A stretch of 64,000 nucleotides of DNA from Zea mays (GCF_902167145.1 NC_050098.1:77974207-78038206), one strand, 5' to 3'. Positions 21,015 through 33,114 are shown, counted from the first letter of the stretch. Made by a program: numbers and translations. Notes: a model not told the origin generated them from the letters alone.

Positions 21015-24000
21015 TGTAGCATCCCAAAATTTCAAATCCTGAAATTTTCTCAAACTCCCTCTAAATTCAAAATGAATTTCAAATTTCGTTTCAAAATGTT
21101 TGTTTGCAAGTAGGTATCAACAAATAAATTATAGTGGTCTATATTCTCTCCAAAATCCTCCTCAAAATATTCTACAAATATTTCCCCAATGATCACCCTC
21201 AATTTCTTTTCAGAAATACTGGCCAGATATTTCCCCAGTGATCCCCCTCAAATTCTTTCCAGAAATATTGCCCAAATATTCCACCAATATATCTCCAAGT
21301 ATTTTCTTCCTAAGAAATACCTTCATAATCATTTTTCAAGTCCCTACAAATATTTTCTTCATAACTTTTCTCATGCTCATACGTATACGTATACCTCCGG
21401 TGTCATACGGTGAGCTCTACAAGCTAATTACACTCATATAAGACAAATCCATGCTAATCTCCCACTAATCCTCTCATCCTCCCACTAATCCTCTCATCCC
21501 TCCCCCTAATCCCCCCACCATGGCTATAAATAGAGGGGCAAGGGCATCCTCTCATCCCACCCAAGCCATTTCATGGCAACTCTCTCCCCCCCCACACACA
21601 CACCCACTCCATGTTCCACACAAGCACACACTAGCACAAGGATCGTTCGGTCGTTCTTCGATCGTTCGTCCCCCTGTTCTTAGTTTGTTCGTTCGTTCGT
21701 CCGATCGTTCAATCGTCCGATCGTCCGTTCGTCCGATCGTTCGATCGTTCGTCCGTTCGTTCGTCCAAATAATCTTTTTCCTGCCGTTATGCTGCCAAAT
21801 TTCCGATCGTTCGTTCGTCCGATCATTTGATCGTTCGTCCGATCGTTCATGGTTTGTTCGTCCGTTCGTCCGATCGTTCGATCGTTCGTCCGTTCGTTCG
21901 TCCAAATAATCTTTTTCCTGCCGTTATGCTGCCGAAATTCCGATCGTTCGTTCGTCCGATTGTTTGATCGTTCGTCCGATCGTTCATGGTTCGTTCGTCC
22001 GTTCGTCCGATCGTTCGATCGTTCGTCCGTTCGTTCGTCCAAATAATCCTTTTTCCTGCCGTTATGCTGCCAAAATTCCGATCGTTCGTTCGTTCGATCA
22101 TTCGATCGTTCATCGTTCGTTCAAAGTTCCTATTCATCGTTCATCGTTCGTTCATACGACTATTCACCATCACTATTTACCGTTACTATTCACCGTTACT
22201 ATTTACCATCACTATTTACCGTCACTATTTACCATCACTATTTACCGTCACTATTTACCGTTACTATTTACCGTCACTATTTACCATCACTATTTACCGT
22301 CACTATTTACCGTTACAATTTACCGTTACTATTCATCGATCATCCGATAACCCCAAATTTCAACTACTCTTCCATCATGCTGTCCAGTCCACCTAAAACC
22401 AGCCAGACCCATATTCCAGTCATACGAACTCCGGTGACTGTGATTTTCCTTCCAGTGGGAACTTCCCATCTGGTCACCCATCCCAGGTTTCTCCAAGTTG
22501 AGCACGCTTAACTTTGAGATTCCTTCGAACCAGGCTCCCAAACTCAGATTCCAATAATTCTCGTTTCTAAATTCTTATCAAACTATTCCATATCCAACCA
22601 TGTCATCCATTAAGCATGGTCCATATTCCAGAAAACTCCCAAAATACTCTTGTCCCATATTCTGCCTATAACTCTCTTGTTCATACTAAGTCAGACGATT
22701 CATTCGTCACTATTCTCACCAACAGTGAACTTCACTGTGCTACACCACATACACTCAGCTATAAATACACCTAGCTACCCTCTCCCTCTCCACACAAACT
22801 CAACACCCTCAGCCAAGGCAAACACCCCACCCACTCAGTTACTCCGCTCTGCCGGCTACACGCATAGTGTCGCTTCGCCTCCAGTCTACCCTCCTGGTAA
22901 GCACCTCCGCTCCACCACTAGTAGTATCTCAACACCACATGACATAGATTCTACTCAAGACTCTACCCATCCATATATCGCTATTCTGACCACTATACTA
23001 AATATTTGTTGGTATACTTGCTTGTTTGTATGTTTGCTTATTCATGTTGCATTGTTATCGGAGCATTCGTGCCGTCTCGTGGAGGCCAGATCTGCAAGTC
23101 TACGCTAGGAGGTGGAGCCAGAAGCCAGTTCCACGAGCTCTCCTTCCCCCTTCGCCGAATAAGCACGGCAAGCTCACTAGATCCCTTTGATGCATAAATT
23201 ACCTATGTTTTTCAACCACAACCCTCAGCCTATTATTTTATGCATGATATGATTTTGAGACAAGTTATTATGGCAACCCAGCCGCATGCCGCAATCAATC
23301 ACTGATATATATGTTCCAAATGATTTGAGAAAAGGTGTGAGTTTTCAAAAGAAAATGCTTTTCAAAATGTGTATGATGAAGGGTTTTCACCCTTATCACC
23401 TTGTGAGTGGGATAATCAGGGACTCCCTGGTTTAGGGGAGGGCCTAAGGTGATGGCTCAGCTGGTTTAGGTGTGAGCAGAAGGATTGTCCCCTCACATAA
23501 GGACCGATTTGTCATCCTTCACTACCTGTACTCCTGATAAGTACAACCACTCGAGACTGTGTGGGCAGTCACTCAATCTGAACTCGTACGGTCCAACCCC
23601 AGGGTTATGAAAGCTGGGGAGCACCGGGAGGATAAGGAGGGGGAATGTTTTGTCCGGTTTGGACATGGCGGTGGCCTGACTCCTTCCGGAATAACCGTTA
23701 AGGTTAGGACGTGCCAGGAAAGAAAGAGATTCGGATTTGGTTCTCACTAGCTATGGGATCGCAGAGCCGGACTAGTGGGTAAAGTGTACCGCTCTACGCA
23801 GAGTTGAAACCTATTCGAATAGTCTGTGTCCACAGGAATGGACGAGTCTGGTCTGGTATGGCAATTAGTGTTTTGTTTTCCAAAAAAGAGATGCTTTTGG
23901 AAAAGTGGTTTTTAAAAGGTCCGGCGGTTGAGCCGTGAGCTATGGTGGACGGGAAGTCTAGTAGCTGTTTTTGAAAAGGAAAACCAGTGGGAAACTGCTG

Positions 24001-24520
24001 AGATACCTCGATGGTTTAGTCCAGGGGATTTTGTTATAATACTGAAAAACTTCCTGCTCCTTTTGGAGAGGATGCGCTTTGCAAAAATACAAAATGTTTT
24101 TCAAAACAACTCTGCATAAAATATTGCTGTTTCTGCAAAATATCCTGAGCTCCACATATTCCATGCATTATATCTGATTTCCCCATTCCGCAGGTGAAGG
24201 TGGGCTGCTGAGTACGTTTGTACTCACCCTTGCTTATTTGTTGTTTTTCAGAAAAATAGATCGGGTAAGAGTTACGTTTATTCCCAACCTTGCCTGTGGC
24301 TGTTGGACCGCTGAATTGCTTCGCTGCGTATATCGGGCTGCTTCAGCCCCACTCTGATGATATGTCCCGAGTTGTGGACCAACTCTTAAAGTTGTTCGCC
24401 ACCTTTATAGGTTTGTCGTTTAAGCAGATCTGTAATCATCTGATGTATAAATGTGTTTACTAGCCTCCTGGGACTAGTAATTGTATCACATTTGAGTCCC
24501 AGAGGATTGGGGACGCTTCA
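21015..24520 (+). repeat. H 3' LTR (3506 bp)
   Basis: Direct repeat of 14565-17986, with TATA boxes at 21525 and 22760, TTCG array 21643-22130, 15-bp array 22160-22340, donor 22897, hairpin 24209-24226, and end cgcttca at 24520. TSD cttag follows. Confidence 0.92.
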
Positions 24521-24525
24521 CTTAG

Positions 24526-26717
24526 TTCGATTGAAGTATAACTTCAGATTTAGAGAGAAGTTTGATGAACCAAATGATGACTAGTTGAAATGCATTGAAG
24601 CTACCAGCGACGATCTACTCGGGACATATTCCAAGGCCGAAGATGATGCCTTGTCCGTAGCCTTCGGGGGCCCAGGGAAGAAAAGATTGAACATGGTATT
24701 TGATGCAATCGGCTTCGTTTACCCTGATTATCACTACCCGCTGCGAAGGAAAGGGAAGAAGAGAAAAATTGTTGCTTCGGCCACCACTGCTGTGCCGAAG
24801 GGCAAGAAAATGAAGGTTCTTACCCACCGGCCACGATATATTGAACCGGCCGTAGTACCTGAATTTGGCGAAGGGGCCTCTTCAACCGCCGAAGCAAAAC
24901 AAGCAGCTTCCATCGTGCAGAGCGCTAAAGAGTCTATTGTAATGCCAAGGTGCCTACAGTCGGGCCAGCCGAAGCTAAGGATGATACGGTCGAAGAGCCA
25001 AAGGTGGAAGAAACAGTAAAAATGCCAGAAATTCTAAGCCCACCGGCAGTGGCAAATTTGCCAAAGATGCAAAAATGTCCTGCCTCAACTCCCAAGAGGA
25101 GGAGGATGGCCAGCGTGCTAGACGCTGTTATGGAGACCACAAAGGCCTTGACCCCTGCTCCTATTAAGAAAGTTGCAGAAGTTTCTAAGGTCCAAGCCAA
25201 AGCCGAAGCTAGGCCTGTAGTGCCCATTGAGACGAAGGCTGTCGTGCCTAAAGACAAAGCTGATCAACAAACTACACATACCGGCATGGCAGCAGGGCAG
25301 GGTATGGCAGAAAAAGCAAAATCCCCTGCCCTCGAAGCTTCAGTCGAAGATGTTGATTACATTTTTCGACATGCTTCGGGGAAAAAATTATCCGAAGAAG
25401 AAATCCTGGAAGCCAGACACTATGCCTAAAAACTAAAATATCCGAAAGGGGCCTTAGTGTTTAATGGCACTAACGAAGATGATTTCCGATACTGTCTCCC
25501 AGACAACAAAGAAATATCCGTTTGCCGGAAGATAGCTAAAAGTATGGGATTTCCGAAGCTTGAGGAAGGCCTTACGGTTATGTCGAAGGATGATCTTGCT
25601 GATAGCCTCGCGTACAATAGTATAAAGGTATAGAAGTTAACTTTGAAGTTGGAAATGAAGTATCTTATTGTCATGCTCAATTCTTTCTTCTTTTTTGCAG
25701 GGCTTGATTCTTAGTAATGCCTTGAGGGCACAAAAGAGCGCCGAAGACGAAGGCTGTACAATAGCTCTCAGCAACCTTCGCTTAGAGGTGATTGAACTAA
25801 GAAACGAAGGTCTAGAGAAAGACAAAATTTTTATTTGATTGGTGAGTAAAATAAAAGAAGACGAAGCTAAGTACAATGCTCAGGCCGAAGCCCAAAAAGC
25901 TGAGGTTGAAGACCTTCGGAGACAACTGGCCGAAGCTAATGAGAACTGCGCGCTCGCACAGGCTAACCAAGAGATTAGTGAATATTGGAAGAATAAGCTA
26001 GAGAAAAATGTTGAAGAACTTCGCGAATCCAAGGAAAAGTGTTTTGAAAAATCCTTGGATTGCATGAAGAAATTAAAAACTAGCTTCACCAAAGTGGGCG
26101 CCTACTCTTCTGAAGAAAATTTTATCCGAGGCGACCCTGAGTGCGTTATTGAATGGATAAGTGGAGAAGCCGAAGCCTTTGAGGAAATCTTGAATGATCA
26201 CGGGGATATTTGTGATTTTTCCGGCGCTCAGGGAATCGCAACTATTCTGGAAAAGGACGGATGTGATCACGTTAAGGCTATAGCCCAGGCCGAAGCTGCC
26301 TTCTCCATAGACGATACGAAGGATCCTTTAGCCGAAGCAACTTTAGTGGGAGGGAAGTTTTATTCTGATGTCTAGGTGAACGGTGGCCGAGAGCTGGCCA
26401 ACGAAATTATAAAAAAGAATGAAAAAGACACCCACGATGCCTGGGAAGAAGCAAAGCGAGCTGAAGAGGCTGCTGAACACGAAAGGCGCAGAGGTATTGT
26501 TTTTCATTTTTTGGCTTCAATACTTGCTTTGTGGCTTTGAATTAACAGTTTACCTACTACAGCTGAACTATCCCTGCCACCGGAGCCGTACAATCCCCTA
26601 GCTGATCCAGAGATGAAGGAAGCACTGGATATTATAAGCATGGCGAACTCCATTATCGACAAAGTCATCGATAAACTATTGAACGAAGTCGTAGAAAAAG
26701 TCCTTAGAGAAGAATAG
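24526..26717 (+). pseudogene. D antisense gene, 3' half (rest of exon 1, exons 2 and 3)
   Basis: Resumes in phase with 14564. It is damaged by TAG at 24582 (Trp in E), a frameshift near 24930-24950, and TAA at 25427 (Gln in E). Intron 1 is 25628-25700 (aag/GTATAG .. tttttgCAG/ggc, phase 0, 73 bp). Intron 2 is 26494-26562 (gag/GTATTG .. ctaCAG/ctg, phase 1, 69 bp). Both are at the same places as in E. Exon 2 encodes a coiled coil and a C-terminal region with a VGAYSSEENF-type motif. A further frame break lies near 25836, and TAG at 26373 is in-frame. The gene ends at TAG 26715-26717. Confidence 0.82.
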
Positions 26718-27167
26718 ATTTAATTGTAATAATATTTCGAAATACTTGATGTATGGAACAATTGAAGGAAGATTAGGCGTCTATTGTAACAAAACTATGT
26801 AACATTTGATGTATGTAACATCGAATCGAATATGTAAGATGTTGTAATTTATTTCTTTGCGATGCATGAAACATACACACATACCGCTTTTTGAGCCTTC
26901 GACAAAATAAAACACCTTCCCTTCTTTTCATGCTTCGTAAAGAAGGAAGCCCCTTCTAGGGCAGATCTGATAGAATTTTCACCCGAAGCTTGCTTCGTGC
27001 CTTAGCACATTTTCATTCAATCGAAGTATTTCCAAAGATTTGCTTCGTATTCAGTCTTTCTGTGGATGCGATATGATGTATGATGTGATGCTATGCTAAA
27101 TGATGCAATGATATGATGCAATATGATGATGCTTTGACACCCACACATACGCCGGCACTGGTACACG
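26718..27167. other. D spacer after the antisense gene
   Basis: AT-rich 3' flank of the antisense gene with a run of gatgcaatgatatgatg-like repeats (27070-27130). It matches the flank in E (32651-33114, reversed) and J (61328-61790). No gene seen. Confidence 0.5.
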
Positions 27168-27560
27168 GAAGACTCTGCGTCCCCTTAGGAACGTCTTTTG
27201 AGTCTAAGCTCTGCATCCCCTTAGGAACGACTTTTGAGCTTCTTCAACTTCTATTTCGGTGGTATAAGTTCTGCATCCCTCAGGAACAACTTTTGAACTT
27301 CTTCGCCTTATATTTCGGCGGTATTTGGCTCTGCATTCCCTTTGGAACGACTTTTGAGCAGAGAACTTACACTACGCTCCCTTAGGAACGACTTTTTGTA
27401 GCTTCGTCAATTTTGGCTCTGCATTCCCTTAGGAACGACTTTTGAGCAGAAAACTTACGCTGCGCTCCCTTAGGAACCACTTTTTGTAACTTCATCAATT
27501 TTCGGCTCTGTATTCCCTTAGGAACAACTTTTGAGCTTTGAAATCTACTTCGTTCGATTA
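27168..27560. repeat. Repeat array between convergent genes in D
   Basis: Five or more irregular copies of a motif close to tccccttaggaacgactttt, each followed by gagc or gtagcttcg, mixed with tttcggcggtat units. It lies between the 3' ends of gag (minus) and the antisense gene (plus). The same array occurs in E (32340-32650) and J (61795-62110). Confidence 0.7.
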
Positions 27561-27721
27561 AGAGTCATCTTTCGAGCTTCGTAAATCTATGAAGAAGATA
27601 TATTTCATTCTAGTGCATGCAGAATTATTACAAGAAATTGAAACTAAGTTTTTCATTACTTGTTTCTCATACAGAAAGTAAAACGGCATAAAAGATAAAG
27701 GTACATAAAAAGTAGGATAAC

Positions 27722-29194
27722 TCAGTATATATGCTTCGATTCTGGTACAGTGATGTTGACTGTACGAGCTTCAGACTCCTCCCTGAAGTCGCGCAGCTAT
27801 TGGGAGTGCTGGTGCCCTTCTAGCTGCTGGCTTCGGGTATGAATGGCTTGCCGAAGCAACAGAAACTGTAGATTGATTGCCCACGTATTCTGGTATATAG
27901 GGAGAATAGCACAAGAAGTATGTAAAACCTGCTTCGACTAATTCTGAGGCGCTTCGGCTTTAGAAATTTCTTTTTGCTTCTGAATGGTGACCTAGCATGT
28001 TCTTGTAGTGTGGCCCTTGTCCTCACCACAGAATAAGTAGTAGAGTTTCCTGGGCTGATCCCCATATCTTCCTCCGAAGCCCCTGCCACCCCTGCCCCTT
28101 GGAGCTGGTGGCCTAAAAGAGCTCTGCTGCTGTCCTGAAGATTGTGAGCTATGATGTGGCCTCTGAAACTAGCTTCCTCTGTCCTCACTCTGACTAGAGT
28201 TGTGGATTGATCTGACATGCCTAGGGTGGATTCGCCCTCCGAAGCCCCTAGTCATCTCAAAAAACCTATAAGCTTCCTCCCTTCTTTGGCGGAAATCATT
28301 GTCGACCCAGATGTACTCATCCATTTTCTAAAGCAGCTTCTCCAGAGTCTAAGGGGGTTTCCAGGTGAAGTATTGAGCCGTAGGTCCTAGCCAGAGACCC
28401 TTGATCATGGCCTCAATAACGATTTCATTGGGCACTATAGGCGCTTGTGCTCTCAGTCACAAGAACCTTAGGACATACGCCTGGAGGTATTCTTCGTGGT
28501 CTTGCATACACTAGAACAATGCTTGTGCAGTAACCGGCTTCGTCTGAAACCCTTGGAAACTGGTGATCAGCATGTCCTTCAGCTTCTGCCATCAAGTGAT
28601 TGTTCCTGGCCAAAGAGAGGAGTACCAAGTTTGGGCAACATTCTTGACCACCATGACGAAGGATTTCGCCATGATTGCGGTATTGCCGCCATACGAAGAT
28701 ATGGTTGCTTTGTAGCTCGTCAGGAACTGCTTTGGATCAAAGTTCCCATCATACATGGGGAGCTGTGGTGGCTTGTATTATGGGGGCCATGGGGTAGCCT
28801 ACAGTTCTGCTGACAGAGGAGAAGCATCATCAAAAGCGAAATTTCCATGATGGAAATCATCATACCACTCATCATCATCATAGGAATTGTCCTGACGAAG
28901 CTCTCTGCGTTGAGGTCGTTGGTCCTGGTCATCCTGAGTGAGATGACGCATTTCCTCAGCAGCTTCGTCGATCTTCTTCTATAGATCGGAGAGGCAAAGC
29001 ATCTGCTCCTTCTTTCTCTGGACCTGTTGATGGATGGCTTCGAGGTCCCTTATTTCTTGGTTCAGCTCCTCCTCCTGAGGCGTTGGACTTGTAGCCTTCC
29101 TTTTTTGAGTTCTGGCTTCACGCAGTGTTTCCTGGTTGACGTCCAGTGGCTGCAGTGCAGCCCCTAGTCCTGAAGAAGCTTTCTTCGGCGGCAT
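27722..29194 (-). pseudogene. gag: D gag, decayed
   Basis: Starts at ATG 29194 (MPPKKASSG) and is collinear with the intact E gag. TAG at 28981-28979 replaces a Gln codon, further frameshifts follow, and the first Cys of the zinc knuckle is now Tyr (YYLFCGEDKGH). It ends near TGA 27724-27722. The upstream 50 bp are the leader; the primer site follows at 29244-29262. Confidence 0.85.
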
Positions 29195-29243
29195 AACGAA
29201 GGTTACGTCTTGCCGAAGGTGGTTGAATGTGGTTGAATGAGTT

Positions 29244-29262
29244 CACCGGAGGTGGGCAACAA
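29244..29262 (-). other. D primer-binding site
   Basis: On the minus strand it reads TTGTTGCCCACCTCCGGTG, against TTGGCGCCCACCTCCGGTG in E and J: two changes inside the primer match. It abuts the LTR. Confidence 0.75.
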
Positions 29263-29909
29263 TGTTGGAGACTTGTTCTCAAATGCTATGAGTTAAGAAC
29301 AAGGCAACACAAAATATTAATGGTTAAAGACCTTCGTCCTTCGAAGCATTATCTCCCTTAGGATATAATGGTCCTTACACGAAGGTTATGAAGGACGTAC
29401 CTTCATCATCTCAGTATATAATAATGAAAGTAGAAGCATATGAAACATGTAAAATAACATGAATGATCATATAACATCATTATAACATTTCTATTATATT
29501 ATCTTGAATAAACATGAACAATATTGTGTTACATTTATACCTTTGGCTTGATAGAAGGTAAAAATCCTGGAATGACGTGCGAGTGAATACAAGTCAGCGT
29601 GAACAGTACAGTGCTATTGTTTATCTATTTATAGGCATAGGACGCAGCCTGCGTAAAATTACATCCATGCCCTTGACATTTACTATTGACTTAGGAATAA
29701 TCTATCAAGGACTAGATAGCCTTTTCCCCTTTAAGCCGGTTTCATTTTCCATCACTAAGCCGAAGCTTTTCCACGGGTAACTTCGGAACTGGTTCATCCT
29801 TCTCCCGAACCGTGCTTTTCATATCATGTACGACTTCATCCTGTGTCCGAAGGTTCCTGTACATATATTATACTTGGAAAACATGTTAGTTGTGTTTTTG
29901 AGGACCTTC
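29263..29909 (-). repeat. D 5' LTR, larger part
   Basis: Matches 12636-13300 reversed in element sense, and is cut at gaggaccttc by insertion of E (TSD ccttc at 29905-29909). The last 22 bp are at 37302-37323. Confidence 0.9.
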
Positions 29910-30551
29910 TGTTGGGGGCCTTCGGCTTACGAAGGTCCTCAAAAACAGGATTTAACAGTATTTCTGGAGTATAATATGTGAACAGGTACCTTCGGACTCA
30001 AGTCGGTATCACATCAGACCAGAATAATACGAAGGTTGGTACAGCGCCGAAGGTGTGAGCATGAAAGCTTCGGCGTGGTGGCAAAAAATGGAACCGACTT
30101 AAAGATGAAAAGGCTATTCAGACCTCGATAGATTACTATAGAATTATTATCAAATGTAAAGGGCATAAATGTAATTTTGCATAGGCTGTGTCCCATGTCT
30201 ATAAATAGGTGAACAGTACCCCCGTACTGTTCACGCTGATTAAGGCACTCGCTCTTGCGTCACGCTTGTACTTTCATCTCCTTCAAGTTGAAGGTACATT
30301 TGTAATTCGACGTTATTTCTGTTTATACATAATAATAATATACAATTGTCTATGTTATTCCTTATATTCTTTATAATTCATCCTTCGTTATTATGTAATG
30401 AATTTACGAAGGTACGCTCTTCATAACCTTCGTCCGAGAGACATTATTTCCTGAGGGGAATAATGCTTCGAAAGACGAAGGACTTTACCGATTAACATTT
30501 TCTATGTTGCCTTGTTCTTAACTCATAGTATTTGAGAACAAGTCCCCAACA
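29910..30551 (+). repeat. E 5' LTR (642 bp)
   Basis: tgttgggggcc .. tccccaaca. It holds TATA at 30200 and an 8-bp inverted repeat cttgttct/agaacaag near its end (30511-30542), plausibly the poly(A) region. Confidence 0.95.
30200..30234 (+). promoter_or_regulatory. E LTR TATA box and adjacent perfect hairpin
   Basis: TATAAATA (30200-30207) is followed one base later by an 11-bp perfect inverted repeat, GTGAACAGTAC (30209-30219) and GTACTGTTCAC (30224-30234), with loop CCCC. The identical arrangement is at 36945-36979 in the 3' LTR, with imperfect forms in D and J. It would sit at or just before the transcription start. Confidence 0.7.
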
Positions 30552-30570
30552 TTGGCGCCCACCTCCGGTG
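30552..30570 (+). other. E primer-binding site
   Basis: TTGGCGCCCACCTCCGGTG directly after the LTR, identical to the J site (57272-57254, minus). It is of the TGGCGCC type used by Tat-lineage elements. Confidence 0.8.
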
Positions 30571-30627
30571 AACTCACTTCCACACTCTGAGTTTTCTGAA
30601 CACCTTCGGCGATCATAAACCTTCGTT

Positions 30628-32145
30628 ATGGCGCCGAAGAAAGCTTCAGCAACTGGCACTGCAGCTCTTCAACCGTTGGGCCACAATCAGGAGACTGTCT
30701 CTCTTCGGGAGGCCCGAAGCCAGAAAAGGAAGGCTGTCAGCCCGACACCACCAGAGGACGAGATAGATCAAGAAATCAGAGACATGGAGATGCTTCATCA
30801 ACAGGTGCAGAGGAAGAAAGAAAAGATGGCCAGGCTAGCTGAACTGCAAAGGCAGATAGACGAAGCCTCTAAAGAAGTTCGTCATCTTGCTCAGGATGAG
30901 CAGCACCGAAGGCCTCAGCACCAAGACCTTCATCAGGAGGGTTTCCTCAACGAAGATGACTCGTATGATAATTTCCATCATGGGAATTTTGTTTTCGATG
31001 ATGCTTCCCCTCTGTCCGCTGAGCTGCAGGCTACACCTTGGCCCCCGTCCTACAAACCGCCTCAGCTTCCCGTATTCGATGGCCACTCAGACCCGAAGCA
31101 GTTTTTGATGAGCTACGAAGCAACAGTGTCTTCGTATGGTGGCATTGCTGCAGTCATGGCCAAATCTTTTGTTATGGCTATCAGGAGTGTTGCTCAAACC
31201 TGGTATTCCTCCCTTCGACCAGGAACGATCACTTCATGGCAGAAGCTGAAGGATTTGTTGTTAACTAGCTTCCAAGGGTTTCAGACGAAGCCGGTCACTG
31301 CTCAAGCTCTATTCCAGTGCACCCAGGATCACGAAGAATACCTACAGGCGTACGTCCGGAGGTTCTTGCGTTTGAGGGCACAGGCACCAACGGTGCCCAA
31401 TGAAATTGTCATTGAGGCCATGATCAAGGGGCTTCGGCCAGGACCGTCAGCTCAGTACTTCGCTAGGAAGTCCCCTCAAACTTTGGAGAAGCTGCTCCAG
31501 AAGATGGACGAGTACATTCGGGCCGATAATGATTTTCGCCAAAGAAGGGAGGAGGCTTTCAGGTTTTCTGAAATGACCAGGGGCTTCGGAGGAAGGTTCT
31601 ATCCGAGGCACGTTAGATCAATTCACAACTCTACCCCAAATGATGATCGAGGGAGCCAACAGCAAAGGCCAAAGTGTTCCTCACAGGCTTCGGGGCAACA
31701 GCAAGGCCCCTTCCGACCACCAGCCCCAAGAGGCAGAGGCGCCAGGGGCTTCGGCGGAAGATTCGGAGATCAACCAAGAAGAATCTTTTGCTTGTTTTGT
31801 GGTGAGAACAAAGGCCATACCACCAGGATGTGCCATGTTACCATCCAGAAGCAGAAGGAAATAGCCGAAGCCGCAGCACAGCAAGCTCAGCCAAAGCAGG
31901 TCATGCATACTGCTTCGTATCATTCACCTTACATCCCAGAATATGTGGGCAACCACCCTGCAGTTTCTGTTGCTTCGGCGAGTCAACCTCAAGCTTCCTG
32001 GCAACAGCCTCCGCCTCCACCTCCGCTGCAACAAGGCCAGCAGCCAGAAGGGAGCCAGTATGCTCCACACCAAAGGGACTTCAGAGAGCAGTCCGAAGCT
32101 CGTACAGTCAACAGCACTGTGCCAGAGTCAAAGCACATCTATTGA
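30628..32145 (+). CDS. gag: E Gag, intact
   Basis: 505 codons from ATG 30628 to TGA 32143-32145, with no interruption. A basic start (MAPKKAS) leads to a coiled coil (~50-100; DEIDQEIRDMEML, then KEKMARLAELQRQ). The Retrotrans_gag core spans ~150-295 (FDGHSDPKQFL, TWYSSLRPGTITSWQKLK, EEYLQAYVRRFLRL), followed by an Arg/Gly-rich stretch. A zinc-finger-like CLFCGENKGHTTRMC lies at ~388-402, then a Gln/Pro tail. The finger has five residues between Cys2 and His (C-X2-C-X5-H-X4-C), one more than the classical knuckle. It would form particles and package RNA. It lacks any protease or RT continuation. Confidence 0.93.
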   Translation: MAPKKASATGTAALQPLGHNQETVSLREARSQKRKAVSPTPPEDEIDQEIRDMEMLHQQVQRKKEKMARLAELQRQIDEASKEVRHLAQDEQHRRPQHQDLHQEGFLNEDDSYDNFHHGNFVFDDASPLSAELQATPWPPSYKPPQLPVFDGHSDPKQFLMSYEATVSSYGGIAAVMAKSFVMAIRSVAQTWYSSLRPGTITSWQKLKDLLLTSFQGFQTKPVTAQALFQCTQDHEEYLQAYVRRFLRLRAQAPTVPNEIVIEAMIKGLRPGPSAQYFARKSPQTLEKLLQKMDEYIRADNDFRQRREEAFRFSEMTRGFGGRFYPRHVRSIHNSTPNDDRGSQQQRPKCSSQASGQQQGPFRPPAPRGRGARGFGGRFGDQPRRIFCLFCGENKGHTTRMCHVTIQKQKEIAEAAAQQAQPKQVMHTASYHSPYIPEYVGNHPAVSVASASQPQASWQQPPPPPPLQQGQQPEGSQYAPHQRDFREQSEARTVNSTVPESKHIY

Positions 32146-32339
32146 CAAATATCCTACCTTAATAGCAGTCTTTCTTATTCAGTCTTCTTTTCTGTGTAAT
32201 AAAGAACATTGTTTTGATTTCATATAAATAGTTTCGTTGTTTGCCACAAGGAAAATATATTTTCTTCACAGGCCTAAGTTGTTGAAGTTTAAAACTTGTG
32301 ATAACAAAGAGGACCTTCGGATTATCAAAAATTCTTCGA
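32146..32339 (+). other. E spacer after gag
   Basis: AT-rich, with aataaagaac about 50 bp after the gag stop, which could serve as a poly(A) signal for a gag transcript (inference). No gene. Confidence 0.35.
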
Positions 32340-32650
32340 AGCAACAAAAAGTCGTTCTGAGGAACGCAGAGTAAGTTTGCCGAAGTCATAAAAAGCCGCT
32401 CCAGAGGGAGCGCAGTGTAAGTTTTCTGATACCGCCTACAGCGAAAAGTCGTTCCAAAGGGAATGCAGAGCCTACAGCGAAAAGTCAACGCTGATACCGC
32501 CTAAGTAAAAGGCGAAGCGCGAAAAGTCAACGCGAATACCGCTGAAAGTAAAAGGCGAAGAAGCTCCTAAGGGAGGCTTACAGCGAAAAATAAACGCTGA
32601 TTCCGCTGAAGTAAAAGGCGAAGAAGCTCCTAAGGGAGGCTTATAAAAGA
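32340..32650. repeat. Repeat array between convergent genes in E
   Basis: Complementary version of the D array: aaaagtcgttccaaagggaatgc-type units and gcgaaaagtcaacgctgataccgc units with aaggcgaagaagctcctaag. Several units have short self-complementary parts (cgttcc..ggaatg). It sits where gag and the antisense gene converge. Confidence 0.7.
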
Positions 32651-33114
32651 TTATGTGTTTTATTGCAGGGATGCGTGTGCATCTTCGGAATAAACATCAC
32701 CTCACATAACATAACATCATCACATCATTTCGCATAGCATAAGCATCATACATCATGTTGCATATGGCACAAGAGGTGGACACGATATCAATCTACAGAA
32801 GAAAGTTTTGAAAAAAGGGAAAAACCATAATGTCACAAAGAGATACATTACTGATCTTCGGAAGTGTAGCTTCGGAAAATATCTTCACGAAGCCTGGATA
32901 TTATTTATCAGAACACTGGATATTGTTGTGACAAAGAAAAATTCTTCTTCACGAAGCATGAAAAGAAGGGAAGGTGTTTTTTCGTCAAAGACTCAAAAGC
33001 GGTACGTGTAAAGTTTCATGCATTGTAAAGAATTGAGCAATAAAAACAGGTATATTACATTCAGGGTTACAAAATGTTATAATATATTACATTTCAGAAG
33101 TTTTACAATAATAC
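32651..33114 (-). other. E 3' flank of the antisense gene
   Basis: AT-rich stretch with short repeats (cataacatcatcacatc, 32703-32760), corresponding to 26718-27167 of D. On the minus strand it would hold the 3' UTR of the antisense gene. No gene seen. Confidence 0.45.

Larger units (their letters stand above)
14565..24520 (+). mobile_element. Element H: non-autonomous Tekay-like element with very long LTRs
   Basis: Inserted in D's antisense gene with TSD cttag (14560-14564, 24521-24525). Its LTRs (14565-17986, 3422 bp; 21015-24520, 3506 bp) begin TGTAGCATCC and end CTTCA. The internal part is only ~3.0 kb: exact iMet primer site, one orf0-type gene, a captured-looking segment with its own TATA and micro-ORF, and a purine tract. 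There is no gag or pol, so it must depend on a relative. About 8 differences in the first ~420 bp (2%) suggest an age well under 1 My. Confidence 0.92.
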
